This document shows, piece by piece, positions 1-13,155 of a stretch of DNA of 64,000 nt. The position numbers and the translations under genes were made by a program. Within the stretch, counting starts at the first letter, position 1, and every line of letters begins with the position of its first letter. The notes below the pieces were generated by a model that saw only the letters and a program-made list of their open reading frames with translations, was not told where the DNA came from and did not search any database. The stretch lies in contig JAKJHU010000046.1 of the NCBI GenBank assembly GCA_022316685.1, positions 8,221,001 through 8,285,000 on the forward strand, written 5' to 3'. The stretch comes from Progne subis subis. Its lineage: Eukaryota; Chordata; Aves; Passeriformes; Hirundinidae.

Positions 1-2422
1 CAGTCTATCAAAATTGAAAAAACACCTCACAGGTTTGATTTCCTCAGTGAGCTAATTAGCATTTGGAGCCTAACAGACATTTAGCAGTGGAACACAGTAT
101 TGAGATTAAAAAAAGCTATTTCTTTTGGGACAGAGGAAAAGAATGACAGAACCTGAGTACATAAGAATGGTATGCTGTATTTCAACCACTGTTACGAAAA
201 TTGGGTAAGAGTCAGACAACAGAAAAGTTTCAGAATCAGTGGGATGTGTAGCACTCACTCTCAGTGTCAACAGATTTGTGTGCCACAGTTAAAATGTGAT
301 AAACCAAGGTCTATGAAGCTTTCTGTTGAGAACATTTCACATTCAGTGGTGCATTTGGGGAACAAATTCAGAGCAAGCCACATATGGAAGTTTTCAGGGC
401 ATGCAGAATGATCTACAGTATGGCTGTCCTCATGGCAGTCTCTGCACATGAGCAAAAAGGGTGCTGAGCCCATCTTCCTCAGTTGTGTTTAGATGCAATT
501 AGTAAATAATCTTCATATGCCTAGTCTTGTATACAAACCTAGTTACTATGTAAATAGGTTTTAGCTTAGGAAAATGTTTTGCTGTTCTCACTCCTGATTG
601 CCATCATTTGTAACTCAGTAAGCAAATCACAAGTAGTGGAAAAAATATCTCCCTCTATACTGAAGGATGTTCAAATTTATCTTCTCAAATCACTGTTATC
701 CATCTGGAAAACAAGTAAATTCTGATCGGCGCATCAGACATGTTTAGCAACATCTGTTTGTTGCAGACGTTTCAGATCTTAAGAAGTTTAGGCAAGAGTT
801 TGCTCATTCACATCAAAACACTCCTTCCACACTGGTTGATATGCCTGGACACTTGAGAATCTGACAAAACTTCAATTGAAGTCAAACAAATTTTTCATTA
901 CCTCCACTGGAAAATTAATCAGGTACTTGGTCTGCAAATAACATGGATCTAGACATAATCAGTCATGTTTTTCTTCAAATTGCTATTTACCATGTCCTGT
1001 GACTAACTTTTAAATTACTTGAGAAACAATATTTGAAAAGGTTGTCATATAATAAGCCAGACTATTGACATTTTTCTGGAATGTTATTGAGTTCAGTGGT
1101 TTTCAATTAAGAGTATGATCTATACTAGCTCAGTAAATAAACTGAGTCACATACATTCTGAGATTATTTGAGTGGAATGCAGTGAACATCCCACAAAAAG
1201 CGTCCTTTTAACACCAAAATTGGATGCAAAGTTTTAAGAGCCTGTCTTAGGACACTGGACACTGCAAATACATACACACAAGCAAGGAACAGTGATGTAG
1301 ATCGGTGATACAAACTCTTCCTTAAGCAGATATTGCTGCAAATTTACCCTTTGTCCGCCTCAGCTCCTTGGGTAACCTGCCAGGTGCTTTACCACTTACC
1401 TCCAACCAAAAAAAACCAGACAACTCCTGCATGTGGTAACATAACTAAAAGAATTAAATTTTAATGTTTAATAGCTCATTGGTATTTGGAATGTCCATTC
1501 ATGGAGTGTTGGTGGAACCATGTCCTGAGCCACAAATGGCACAGGAGGGCTGGAGGGAACAGGAATGGATATCTGAGGTTTACTACAACAAACTTCTGCT
1601 TCACACGTCCTTCATTGGCAGGACACCAAACAGCCCTGCCAATACAATCCTTACCCACCCTGTAGTGCCAGCCTGAGCTCAGTTTCAAGGGACAACTGAG
1701 CCTATAATGCCATCTTGAGAAACAAGAAACACCCAGAAAAAGGAGGTAAAATCATTCATGAGTGTATGCAAAACAACACTACTTTCTTTCCTGAGAAGAG
1801 CAAAATTTAATTTGTCAGTGTAAGAAAACCTTGCATAGCAAAGAAGAATACACCAGTATTTGTCCTTCTCAGAGCTGTTTGCAGTCTGGACACCAGCACA
1901 GAGAGGGGCAGAGTAGCATTCTTGGGCAACATTTGTCCTGGATGACTGGGCTTGTTGTCTAGTGCAGCCCTCTCCCTGGCCAATAAGCTGCAGAGTAACC
2001 TACATCCATATCCAAACGGGAACTTACCAAAAGGAATCAATTGCATACAATGCATAGCTGTTTATTGTTGATAGGGGTTTATTTATGTTTTAATACCATC
2101 AAATCATTAACAATAAAAAATACTAAGCTATTGTGCATTCCAAGTCAATTTTGAAATTCAGAGAAAAATATCACCTGCTTCTGCAGCTTGTCGTTTGGAA
2201 AAAATAACACACGATCCACTAACCAAGCAGCATAACCAAAATTATAAATCAGTAAGACTGAAATCCCCACAGCATCATCTTTCTGTCAGCCTTTCCCCAA
2301 GACTTACAGTTGTGAGATTTGTTCCAGAGAAGTAACACAAAATGCTCCAACACAAATAATCAAACTACAGTTATTCCACCTAAAAGCTCAGATATGGTTT
2401 TCTTCTTTCTAAGTACTGCTCA

Positions 2423-2459
2423 TGTGTGTGTGTGTGTGTGTATATACACACATATGCTA

Positions 2460-2493
<34 letters not shown>
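2423..2493. repeat. Compound (TG)n-(CA)n-(TA)n microsatellite
   Basis: A TG run, TATATACACACATATG, a CA run and a TA run in direct succession. The TG and CA arms are complementary and could fold into a hairpin. Open frames reading VCVCV or THTHT here are artefacts of the repeat. Confidence 0.95.
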
Positions 2494-4128
2494 CTTGGTT
2501 CAACACCTCTTAATCATTATGTTTTATCCCCCTGCTTCTTTGCTTTATCCAGCTAGGCAAAGCTTCAAGGAAAGAAAGGGAACCGGCAATTCAGTCACAG
2601 ATCACAGGTATCGCTGCAATATCTTTCCATAAGCCTTTTCTCAAATGTTAGCTAGAAGGTTTCAGGTCCTGCTTCATACCTGATTACAGAAATTCTTTCC
2701 CTTAATAAAAATAAAATTGTAAAAAAAAAAAGTCTTTATTCTAATGGCTCATTTTCCAAAACATCCAAATCACATGCAACTCATATATCAGGGTTGAAGA
2801 AAGGGAGATGAAGGAACTGTAGTTTGGTAGCTTGTTTGGTAGCCAATACACAAATGTAAGGAAAAACCTTTTTTGCCATTTGTGCAAAGATTAAGTATAG
2901 CTCAATAATCTTAATTCTGTCGGGTCTCAAATAGTGATTACAGCTGAATGGCTTCTTTTCAAACCCTTTAAATGTTAACTCTGTACTTCAAGAGGCATTA
3001 TCAGTATTAGATACTGGTTTTAGTAGCAAACTAAATCAGCAAGGCAGCACTTCACTTCTTTCACCTGGCAATAGGCTCAGTTCTGTTACTGGGAGAATTT
3101 CACGAGAAATATTTGCATGCGGGCAGAAGGTGCATTTTAAACTTGCATTACTGCTCATCTTCAAATAAAGCATCTAAGCACAGGAATCAGCTTTCAATCC
3201 TCTACTTAGACAAAATTCCCCAAAGTGCATCAATAGAGGATTTTATATCTTTGGAAAGTCAGTGTTAAAGACATAGGCCTTAAATAGATCTCAAATTTGA
3301 AAAAAGAAGGACATATGTATTGTTAAATACAGGACTGTTGGAAAGTTTTATAGACAAAATAACTTACTGATGAAGAGATCCCCAAAGCAATCCCATGAGT
3401 AGCTGAAATCTCTGTGTTAGTGTGGGGCAGGATTTTGCAAACCTTCATTCAGTCATTTATTCCCTATCTTCCAGCTGTGATAATTCTGAAAAGGATTGAA
3501 TTCACATGGTACTGAATAGTTCTCTGTCCTATAGAATTGTCTGTGGGTTATATGAAGCAATACAATTACAGTCATTGCAGTGAGAAAATAACTTTGTGGT
3601 TCTTTATACATAAATGAACTTTAACTGTAAAACATTCATTTCATTTTTTGTTGTCACTGGAGAAAAGACAATCAGCTTTCACAAATGCTTGTTTTAAATC
3701 AAGACCCAACTGCTGCTGGTTTTAGTTTCGTTTTCCCTAATTTCAAAAATCTGAGATGAATCCCCACAGACTTTACCAACAAGAGGTCAAGGGTACTTAA
3801 TCAGTCATACACCCTTTGCTTTAGTTTTATTGCAGAAATCCATCCTGATTTTTTTCTTTAACGTATATGATAGTCTGAAGTCTAGTCAAGGATGTCAAAT
3901 GTCAAATCACTGCAAGTCAGTGGAGGCAACTTGGCTTAGCCACAGCTTTCAGAATGCTTTCACAACCTTTATGAATTGTAAAAATATTTAGCAGTAAACA
4001 ATAAAAGCTATTCAAAAATTTCAGGAGGCTAAATCATTAGCTGAATAGCAATTACCAACAACTTAAGATCTACACTGTACCTGTAATCAGGTCAGGCTTT
4101 CAGGGACAGCCAAAATAAGAATACAAGC

Positions 4129-4162
4129 AAAAAATAAAACAAAACAAAACAAACAAAACAAA
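4129..4162. repeat. (AAAAC)n low-complexity tract
   Basis: Tandem AAAAC/AAAC units on the plus strand. Confidence 0.9.
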
Positions 4163-7100
4163 TTTCAAAAATATGCACATCCATAGCAATTTACAGCTTA
4201 TTGCTCCCTCAGATAGTGAAGATCGAGGAGCAACGATTCACAGTTCACTTCCTAGCTCTGAATGTGCTGGTGAGGTTAAAGACAAACCAAGGCAGAAATA
4301 CTGAATATAAATTCTTTGTTGTGACCTAAAAAGACAATTCATTGCTCATTGATATTTTCAGTAGTGGAATAATTCAGACGACTCTTGTAGGCTGAGACAT
4401 CAAACAGAGAAAATGCTAAGATGACTTCTTGTGAAAAGCAATCAGCTCTTTCCACTGAAGTAGAAAAACTAGAGTTTTTTGGAATATTTTATTTAAATTT
4501 GCCTTAAAAACAAGGTAGTTTTTTTATTGCAAAATAGTTTGCATATAATTGTTTTATATATTATATACTCATGTTTGTTAGTCCTGCACATCCAAAAAGC
4601 TGTGATTCACAGCTCATTAGGATAAACTGTCTGCTTTTGATTAACACTGTTTTTTGTTAAAAAATAGCTCAAATCCAAGCGGTTATCTTCACCATATGAC
4701 TTATCACATGTCTTTGTGCCTGCCCCTGCCCTGACAATAAAGGTCATCATAGAGACAAAGAAATGAGAACTAAAAGATATCCCAAAATCCAGTGCTCCTC
4801 CATTTTCTGTAGTCCAGAAGAGTAGGATGCCCAAAGTCCTACCCAAGATCTGCTCTCTTAATTTAAGAGTAGCATGTAAGTGCTGACAATAGTTCAGTTT
4901 ATTAGACAGAGCACTTTTATGTGAAATGTTAATAAGAGAGGAGTTTCCAGCTGTAAAGGACACCAACAGAGCTGGGACTATCACCAAAGTCTCAGAAAAT
5001 CTCAAGCCAGTGCTCCTTATGCTGATTTGTCAGTGGGAAGTAAAATCTATTGAAAATCAAACCTTCAGACTCCTCTTTTGTTCAGCTTACAGCTCAACAA
5101 ATGCAAAGGCAATCAGACAAGGAAATTTTGGTGTTCTGGGATGGGATTGTCTATCCCCTTTCTTACTACAGTAGCCCCATTTTGTGTAGAAAGTTCTCTT
5201 GGAAATACGCGAAATAGATTGATACTTTCCAAAGTGTCATTTTATGAGGCTCTCATTACACTTCTGCCAGTTTTCTTCGAGGCATTTAGAAGCTGAGTGA
5301 TTGTTGCTAACATCATTTTTTCCCTCAGCCAAATGTGACTGAATTTTCCAGGCAGCAAAGGAAGCAGCATGTTACCGGCTCTCAGGTCATGCTACACACA
5401 CATTTGTATCTGCTGTACTTGCTAGATCTTAAGGGCAAGACTCTTGTTCTCCTGTCTGCAATGCAGTGTTTTAGCTGCACTGCAGATCATTTTTATCTGT
5501 GCTCCCTGTCCAAGTCTCAGTGAGGTCAGCTGTGATTTTGTGAACATCCCTCTGCAATTTCTTTCCACATTTTAGCATCTCTTTCACAATCTGTGTGATT
5601 AGAGGGTGTCTGTGGCCTTTCTGTCTGTGCTGGCTTGTGATGGCTCTGTTCCTGCTTTTTCCTGTGTCTCCTTACTGCACACTCATTGCTGACCCTCCAG
5701 ACACTCTCCCAGCCTAAGTGGCTGCACGGGTGACCTGTGGTCTCTGGCTCCCCTTCTTCATCATGTTATGGATATCAAGTAGTTCATGTTTTATTCTCTG
5801 ATATGCCTTCGGTTCCCACTTTGTAACTAACACATTTGAGGCCAGAAATGAGCTTCTCTCCTGACAGCTGGGACAGTGCTGCCCAGCTGCAGGGTTCCTT
5901 CATTTTTTACCTGTCATGTTGAGGAGCGCAGGCACAGCAGGGACCTGGATGGAAATCGTTAGAATAGCAGTGGCAGCTTGCCTCTTTGTAATATGATGCT
6001 TTCAGATAAACTTTACATGAGAAAACTGATCCTTTTTTTGTGTGTGTCTAACTTTGATTTCTTCCCTTCATTCTGTAAGAAAATGGAAGTGTAAATCTAC
6101 GTGTAAAATTCTGGAAGACAGGTTTTCCTTCGTCAGAGTCCTAGCAAACATCTGCCATTTTTTCCCAAATGTAAACAGACATGGTGAGGCAGGGATGCTG
6201 GTTTTTCCTCTGGTCACTTTCTCAATCTTTCTCCAAAAGGCCACTCCAGTGAGGAGCCCCTTCTCTGCACATGGACTTGGGGTAGCCCAGTTTATTATTT
6301 GGTTTGATGTTTGCCCTGACCATTGATGCACATAATTGAAGAGCAGTGTCTAAAGTGCCGAAGAAATCCATTAATAAAATGCTGCCTTTTCAAGACACAT
6401 TTGTACAGATTTATAGACATATGTAGATATACATCCATGGGCACATTAGACATAGACAAATATATGTACACCGGCACAAAGAGTGAGAATCCTGTTGCAA
6501 TCCATTCCAGTCACTGCTGTTCAATACAAAAAGCACAAATCCCCCCCTCCAGGCAGTTTTGGTATGTGCCTATGGGTACACAGTACTTTATTGAAGTACT
6601 AATGCTGCTAGCAAAAGTGCAAAAGTGAGGAATCAGAGTCAGAGAGATTTCTTCCATGAGCAGGCTAAATGCTGCATTGCACCAACTAAAAGACAGTGCC
6701 TTCCTTCTGCCTGAATTTACCCTGTGCTTCACCCCTTCAGACAAGGAAAGAGAGTCTGCAAACATCCAGGATTGTAGCCATCACTTATTCTTGTGTTCTA
6801 GTGCTGTGTGCACAGCACAGTTTCATCACCTTAAAAGACTGGTGATCCAAAAAATGGAAAAACTGCACCCGTGAATCAACTAACTTTAAAAGGCTTGTTT
6901 TTATCCATGACTTCAGCACTGCTTTAATAAAACTTAACAAATGTCAGGTGTTTTCTGATATATCATGCTCCCTGAAGTGAACCCTGTGATCAAATGTGTT
7001 GCTAAAAATCTCATTGGCAGCACTAAGTTTTTATTAAAATCCTCTCTAAAGATCAACTAATCAATTTTTGGGGAGTACTTAGATAGGCAGGATGTTTCAA

Positions 7101-10100
7101 TCACTGGAAATTGATCACTGAAGTTATATGTTATTTTTTGTCTTTCATGCCAGGTTAAAAATGCAACTGATATTGGAATGAATTGCTATTTTTAAAGTTT
7201 TCCACAGCACTCAGTCATGGGTGCTAGGAAATCAGTTCCTGTAAATGCTAATCTCAACAGAGTATGACTGCATGAGAACATAAACATAACATATAAAATA
7301 CTGGGATCCCAGACACAAAGCTCATTGTGAAATGACTTCAGCTAATATTACAGAAAGCTTTCTAAAGCTTTTGGAAAAATCTGGAATTAAAAACTTGAGC
7401 CCATATTTTGCACATGGTGCAGTAAGGAAAGTGATCTATTTAGTGAAAAATCCCAGAAAATATGTTACAAGGAGACCATTTATTAATCTCAACAAAGAGA
7501 GAAGAAAATTCGCAGAATTCCACCAAAATGTTCAAAACAAAACCAAAAGAACATGAGCTGAGAGCACCCTCTTCTGATCATTATTTTTTCTTCAAGTTAT
7601 AGGTAAAATATCTTCTACATGTGTTGTAAAATTCCAGTGACTTGCACAAATACATCATCTGCTTGGGAGATGAATGCAATAAATTTGTTTCAGCTACAAA
7701 TTAATATTTCCACTTTAGCTGTTCTTCTTTTTTTATTGTGCAAACATGAAGCCAGTTCTTCCAGCAACTCTTCCCTCTTGTATGTTCCAATCTGATTTCC
7801 ATAAGGCCACCCAGGGCCAGAGGTGCAAAGGACAGGCTGATTTTTTTGTTTAATTCATGCTACCAAGAGAGATTTAAATCCAGATTAAAAAAAAAAGCAA
7901 AAAACTGACTCTAAAAGAGTGTGTTTCCAAAGATTTATAAAGATAAAAGAAGGAGCAGAGGATGGGGGAAGAATAAGAACAAGAGGATTATCAGAAGTAT
8001 AAATATAAATATTTATTTCTATAATATAATTTTTTTTTAATAACTATACCAGCATTGTTTTTACAATGTTCTCAAAGAGACCAAGCTGGAGAGGTAAATT
8101 TTAAATCCACTGTAATCCAGAAGAAAAAAATGAAATAGAGCAGTGCCTCTGACCTTGTACCTCACTTTCAGTCTCTGAGAAGAGAAGTAACTCATGAATA
8201 TTAGGGCTAATGAAACTTAATTTTCTCCAGATTTTTGGTTCAGTGTTGATTGACTCTCATGTCTGGAAGTCGTAAATTGTCACTGAAGCTTGTTCTGCAT
8301 TTGAGACATTTTGATGTGCCCTCTTCAGTGTATATTCTCTGGGATTTAAAGACTCCAGCTTATTCTATAAGTATTTTCCTCAGTGGGTACCTCCCAAATG
8401 TCTCTCTGACCTGGACATCTATTTACATAAATCTTGTAGGAACATCTCGTCTCTGAGATTTCTGTTCCTTTATCATATTTCATAAAAATACAACAATGGG
8501 TTCAAAAAATTAGATACCATGGACTAGTGGGCAGGTATATATTGAAACATTTAACTTCTAATTAATTCTCTGAAGATTTTCACTAGAGATCCCTTGATAG
8601 GCAGAGGTGTGGGGAGTGGTTCCCCTTGGTGCAGGGAGTGATTCAAATCAGAAGAGAAGCCCACAGAGGCAAAGGGAGCCATCGGCCATGCCAAGACCCC
8701 CGCAGTGCAGATGAGGCATTCTGGGGAGAGTGATCCCATCTCTCCGCAGGAGATCTCTCAGATGGACCAGTGTGCACAGCCAGCATCACACAGATTGGAA
8801 AATAATAGAAATGAAATTGGGAGATACAGGCGCAATCCTGTTTCGTGATCAGGAAACTGGGGTGGATAGAGACAGCACGGAGATAGGAGGGTCATGGAAA
8901 CTCACGGAGCAAAGTGGATGCACTATTAACCAGATGCACTCAGCCTCACTGGATTGCCAGATGAGGCTTGCCATTGTCAAAATACAGTAAATTGGCCTTT
9001 TTAGCTTTCTACACATTTAAGGTTCTGGCATGAACCACTTTAGACAAACATAGATTGATGGCTGAAGTAAACATAGGAATGACACAGGACCAGGATGATG
9101 CTAAAATATCATTAAAATTGATGATTTTGGCTTGTTCATCTGTCATCTTTAGTACAGCATGACAGTGCATCTGGAGACCTGACATTATCACAGAACAATG
9201 TAGAGCCTTCTGGGAAGGGAAGTGCTGGAGCTGGAAGAAAGGCATATGCAGAGGTGCAAAACATCCAGGAACAGCTTTTGATCCTGCTGGTAAAGAGCTG
9301 TGCTGCAAGTCCAGGTGTCTCACAGGAATGAAATCCAGCTCAGGCCCTTGTGTGCACTTGCTTACAGAAACAATAATCTACAGCTGGGCTGTGGAAACAA
9401 AGGGTCAGGCACTGCCCAAGTCTCCTCAGAAGGTAATGTGTGGCAACTTTGAGTTATTGGCCCAGAAGCGGTAATTTAGAAACTGAGAATTTTGGTTATT
9501 AGAGTAGAATTAGAGGAACAGGTTCTTCTTCCTTTTGGCTTTTTATAGACATAGAACAGCTTCTTATGAAGGAGGCTTTAAAGATGATCGAATATTCAGT
9601 TGGAGCTGCACAGTATGAATGATCAACCAAAGAAAATCTTCACCCTTACCCAGCAGCAAGAATGTGCTGGTAAGGAGAGTAACAGAATGAGGAATTTGCA
9701 TTTTTAAGTCTGGCCAATTTTTAACACCTGATATAAGAACAGCAGTGTAGGTAGGAATATGTGGGTCTGAAATGGTGCAGGGTCAGCCATGTAGTTGGCA
9801 TCCCTAAGGGGTCCTGTATGGAAATTATGGAAGTCTCCAGAGTTATCAGCTCTTATTATCAGGCTTCACAAAATGTGGACCAGCACTACATGAAAAGGTT
9901 GTTCAGTAGAATTAAAATTATCCTGGGGCATAGGAAGCCTCAGACTTCAAAGTTTCTACTTATTTGCACATCATACTTTCTTTTAATGAAAAAAAATTAC
10001 AAGGCTCTCAGAATCTTTCATTATGAAAGAACCTCAAAAAGTAATGATACTTGAGCACAATACTTATACAAAGATGACAAGGGGGAAAGATAAAATAATG

Positions 10101-10350
10101 CTCAATCTCTTTTCTTCCCGGTAAAGAAGCAGAGAGCAAGGTTGCATTTATATTCACCTAGTTAAAATTTTCTTCAGACTTAATCTGCTATATTATTATT
10201 TTGAGGTCAACACTGTCAGTTCTGCTCTCCAAAATGCACTTAAGGGTTATCAAGGTAAGCAGGGATAGGATGGGATCCCTGCAGCCAACTTGTATATTGA
10301 ACATAAGGTAGAATTTCCTATAGATCTTTTCTTCACAAACATGGAAAATA

Positions 10351-10406
10351 CCACCACCACAAAAAAAAAACCAAACCAAACCAAACCAAAACAAAACAAA
10401 ACAAAA

Positions 10407-10437
<31 letters not shown>

Positions 10438-10448
10438 AAAAAAAACAC
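10351..10448. repeat. A-rich (AAACC)n/(AAAAC)n/poly(A) tract
   Basis: AAACC units grade into AAAAC units and then long A runs interrupted by C. The Lys-rich and Phe-rich open frames on the two strands here are not genes. Confidence 0.95.
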
Positions 10449-12379
10449 CACAAACCACAACAAAGCAACAACAACAAAACGTAAAAATTACAGTTGTATT
10501 CATTAGCTATCATCCAAAATGTATTGCTGTGAATGGAAAGCACTTTGATTAGGACTGACTTAACAACATGCACAGCATACTCCAGCCTATGAGTCTGATG
10601 GATCAGCATTCAAATGCACATAATGAACAGATGGTTCCTGTAGAAGAGACGAATGCAGTGTTCTTGGTCATCTTGTACTGGCACTCACTCAAAGCAGGTG
10701 CTTGATAAACCAAGACTGGAAGTGGACCAAAATGAACTGGATTCTAACAAAATGGGGACATAGAAAAGGAGGAGACAATCTCTTCTCTCTTTTCCAAGAA
10801 TATGTGAGTCCATGCAATGCCAGCTTTGCCCATGGTGACCAATCTCACAGGTTTGTTACTGTTCTGAGATGCAACATCAATAACTTTAACCCTGAGGACC
10901 AGGGGCACTGACGAAGCTGAACTTGTCAGTATGTAATTCAGGTTTGAACTCCCATTTTATACTCTCATGTTGATTTTTTTCTAATTTTGTCAGCTTGCTC
11001 TGCGTCCAAAGTGGCCAAGCCCCAACTAGAACCAGAGCTGCTATTCCAAATCCATTACTGATCTGATTTTGAAGCAGAAAGATTAAATTCCTTGCTTTTA
11101 GATGAAATCAAATAAACCTGGCATCAAACCCTTTCACTGTCTAGGTTCCAAAATTACCTGCTATAGCAAGGAAAGCAACAGTAGTGGAGATGTTTGTGTG
11201 GTTTTACAGATGAAGTTATCCAGTGGTTAGATCTGGATTAAACTTCAGAGCAGAATTTCAGATTTAATCAGGGTCATGGTTTGTGCACACATGTGATGGT
11301 GCTAAAATCTTCTGGGGTTTCTTGTCTTCTAAAGTTCTGTCTGTGTTTGATCTGGAATAGGAAAATAGGGTCCATTCCAATTTGGAAAAGAACGCAGAAC
11401 CCAAATTATATGAGTTAAACTCACATCATGAGACTGAAATGCCCCCAAATACCCTGTTATTCTTCTCTTTCTGAGGCTGGAAAGTTCAACAGTCAGATGG
11501 GACTGGGGAAAAAAGATGTCTCCAAATGGAAAATGATGAAAAGCTGAATTTGGCAATATTATTAAAGTGGACCTCTGGTTTTAGTTATAAGGTTATAGAA
11601 CGAGTGATGGCAAATCCATTACAGAGTTTGAAATTATGTCCAGCTTAGCTGCTTTAGGCACTGTCAAGGACCCACGACTCTACAAGGAGAATCCACTCCA
11701 GTTTTCAGCTCTCAGGCTGAGGTGGCGTGTTCTTGCAGCGACCTGTTAATCTGCCCAGAAGCCTCTCACAACTCACCTTCCCACCTTTTCAACCAGCCCT
11801 CTTTCAAGGGAAATTTTCTTGATTGAAACTGGCTTTTGAAATTATCTTGATCTTTGTGACAACTGTTAGCAGTATGCCAGTGGATTGCCTGGGAACATTT
11901 ATTTAGAATTCATAAATCTTTAGGGAATCTTATAGGAAATCAGTTAATAGAGCCACTGTTCTGCCTGCCTTGAAATATTGAGGTGCTGTAATGCTTTGAT
12001 ATGAAACATTACAACCTGCAGAGGAAAACCTTGACAAAAGGATAGAAAATTCATGCTTAAAACACAAGATATTGCAGTCATGAAGTTACTTTGTGTACTG
12101 GCAGAACATGTTCTCTTTCTGGCGGCTAAAATGGTGGAAACAGCAATCAGGGTTTGAGAAGCCTGAACCTCGGTGTGAAAAACAGTGCACGTGGCAATGC
12201 TGTCCTGCCTGACTTTAATTAATCTGTCACTACAAACGCGCCCTAGTTACCACAGTACAAATGTCAGCTTGTAATGGCTTTTCCCTAGAGTCCCCCTTAG
12301 CTAGCACTTGCCGTTCACACGTGCTGGTTGGGCGATGAAGAGCAGTTAATGAGCTCCATCTACTGCTGCAGGAGTGAAT

Positions 12380-12475
12380 TGTCCCGGCAGCATCCTCCCC
12401 AGCGCCTCCGGCCGCCCCGGGAGGGGATGCAGGCACTGCTGCGCCCGCCGCTGCCAGGGGCTCTCAGCACAGCTT
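12380..12475. other. Short GC-rich, CpG-containing block downstream of GABRP
   Basis: An isolated stretch with CTCCGGCCGCCCCGGGAG and CTGCGCCCGCCGCTGCC in AT-rich surroundings, followed by a T-rich tract. It could be a small promoter or regulatory island, possibly of the neighbouring gene (RANBP17 in the human order). I could not identify a first exon or start codon of RANBP17 in it. Confidence 0.4.
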
Positions 12476-12597
12476 TCACCTCTTCGTATTTCTCCTTCTG
12501 CTTTGCTCTCATCAGCCTTACTGAACGCCGGTTTTCTCTAATCTATAATCTTTTAGATAATTTCGTTTTGAATTACAGGGTGACAACGTGGGGTATC

Positions 12598-12637
12598 TTT
12601 TTTCTTTTTTTTTTTTCTTGTTTGTTTTTTTTTTTTT
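12598..12637. repeat. T-rich tract
   Basis: T runs interrupted by single C and G bases. Confidence 0.9.
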
Positions 12638-13126
12638 AAATATATTTTCCCATGCAAAAAGGCATAGCAGTCCTCTTGAAATAACTAGCACAAAAACCCA
12701 AAGAGACTTACAAAGCAGGAAAGTTTATTTAAGTTACTGTTGCACTCAATAAACAAGGCCACTGTGCTGAAATTGGGTACTCAGATCAGATGGGTGCCCT
12801 TCTCTCATGCTTGCCATGTGTGTTGACTGGAGTATTCAGATGAGAAATTTGTTCATGTCTTAAAAGAAATTATCTGATAGTGACTTAAAATGCCTTCTTA
12901 GTTTATGGGATGGTTAATGAATACCTGTTCTAAAATATCACCTTCCTTAGTATTTCCCTCTTGATTTAGGTGAAATATTTCAGATACTCTCAAAGCATCA
13001 CAACTGGCATCACAGTAAGAAGGCTGCAGGAGATACTTACCTCAAGCATAGCTGAATCAAAAAAACCCACCACATAATTGATGAAGAGGTAGCCAGGATT
13101 AATAGCTTTGTATGTCTAAAATCTTT

Positions 13127-13155
13127 AAAATAAATAATAAATAAATAAATAAATA
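13127..13155. repeat. (AAAT)n microsatellite
   Basis: AAAT/AATA units, about seven copies with one irregular unit. Confidence 0.93.

Noticed and set aside
4607..5005. 132-codon minus-strand open frame with a signal-like start
   Set aside because: No recognisable domain or splice context; its length is within chance for 64 kb of AT-rich DNA.
10188..10609. Phe-rich and Lys-rich open frames over the A-rich tract
   Set aside because: Pure low-complexity repeat translated in different frames.
1..12000. Search for RANBP17 exons downstream of GABRP
   Set aside because: Expected from human gene order, but no exon encoding its N-terminal segments could be recognised by eye on the minus strand. A tblastn search would settle it.
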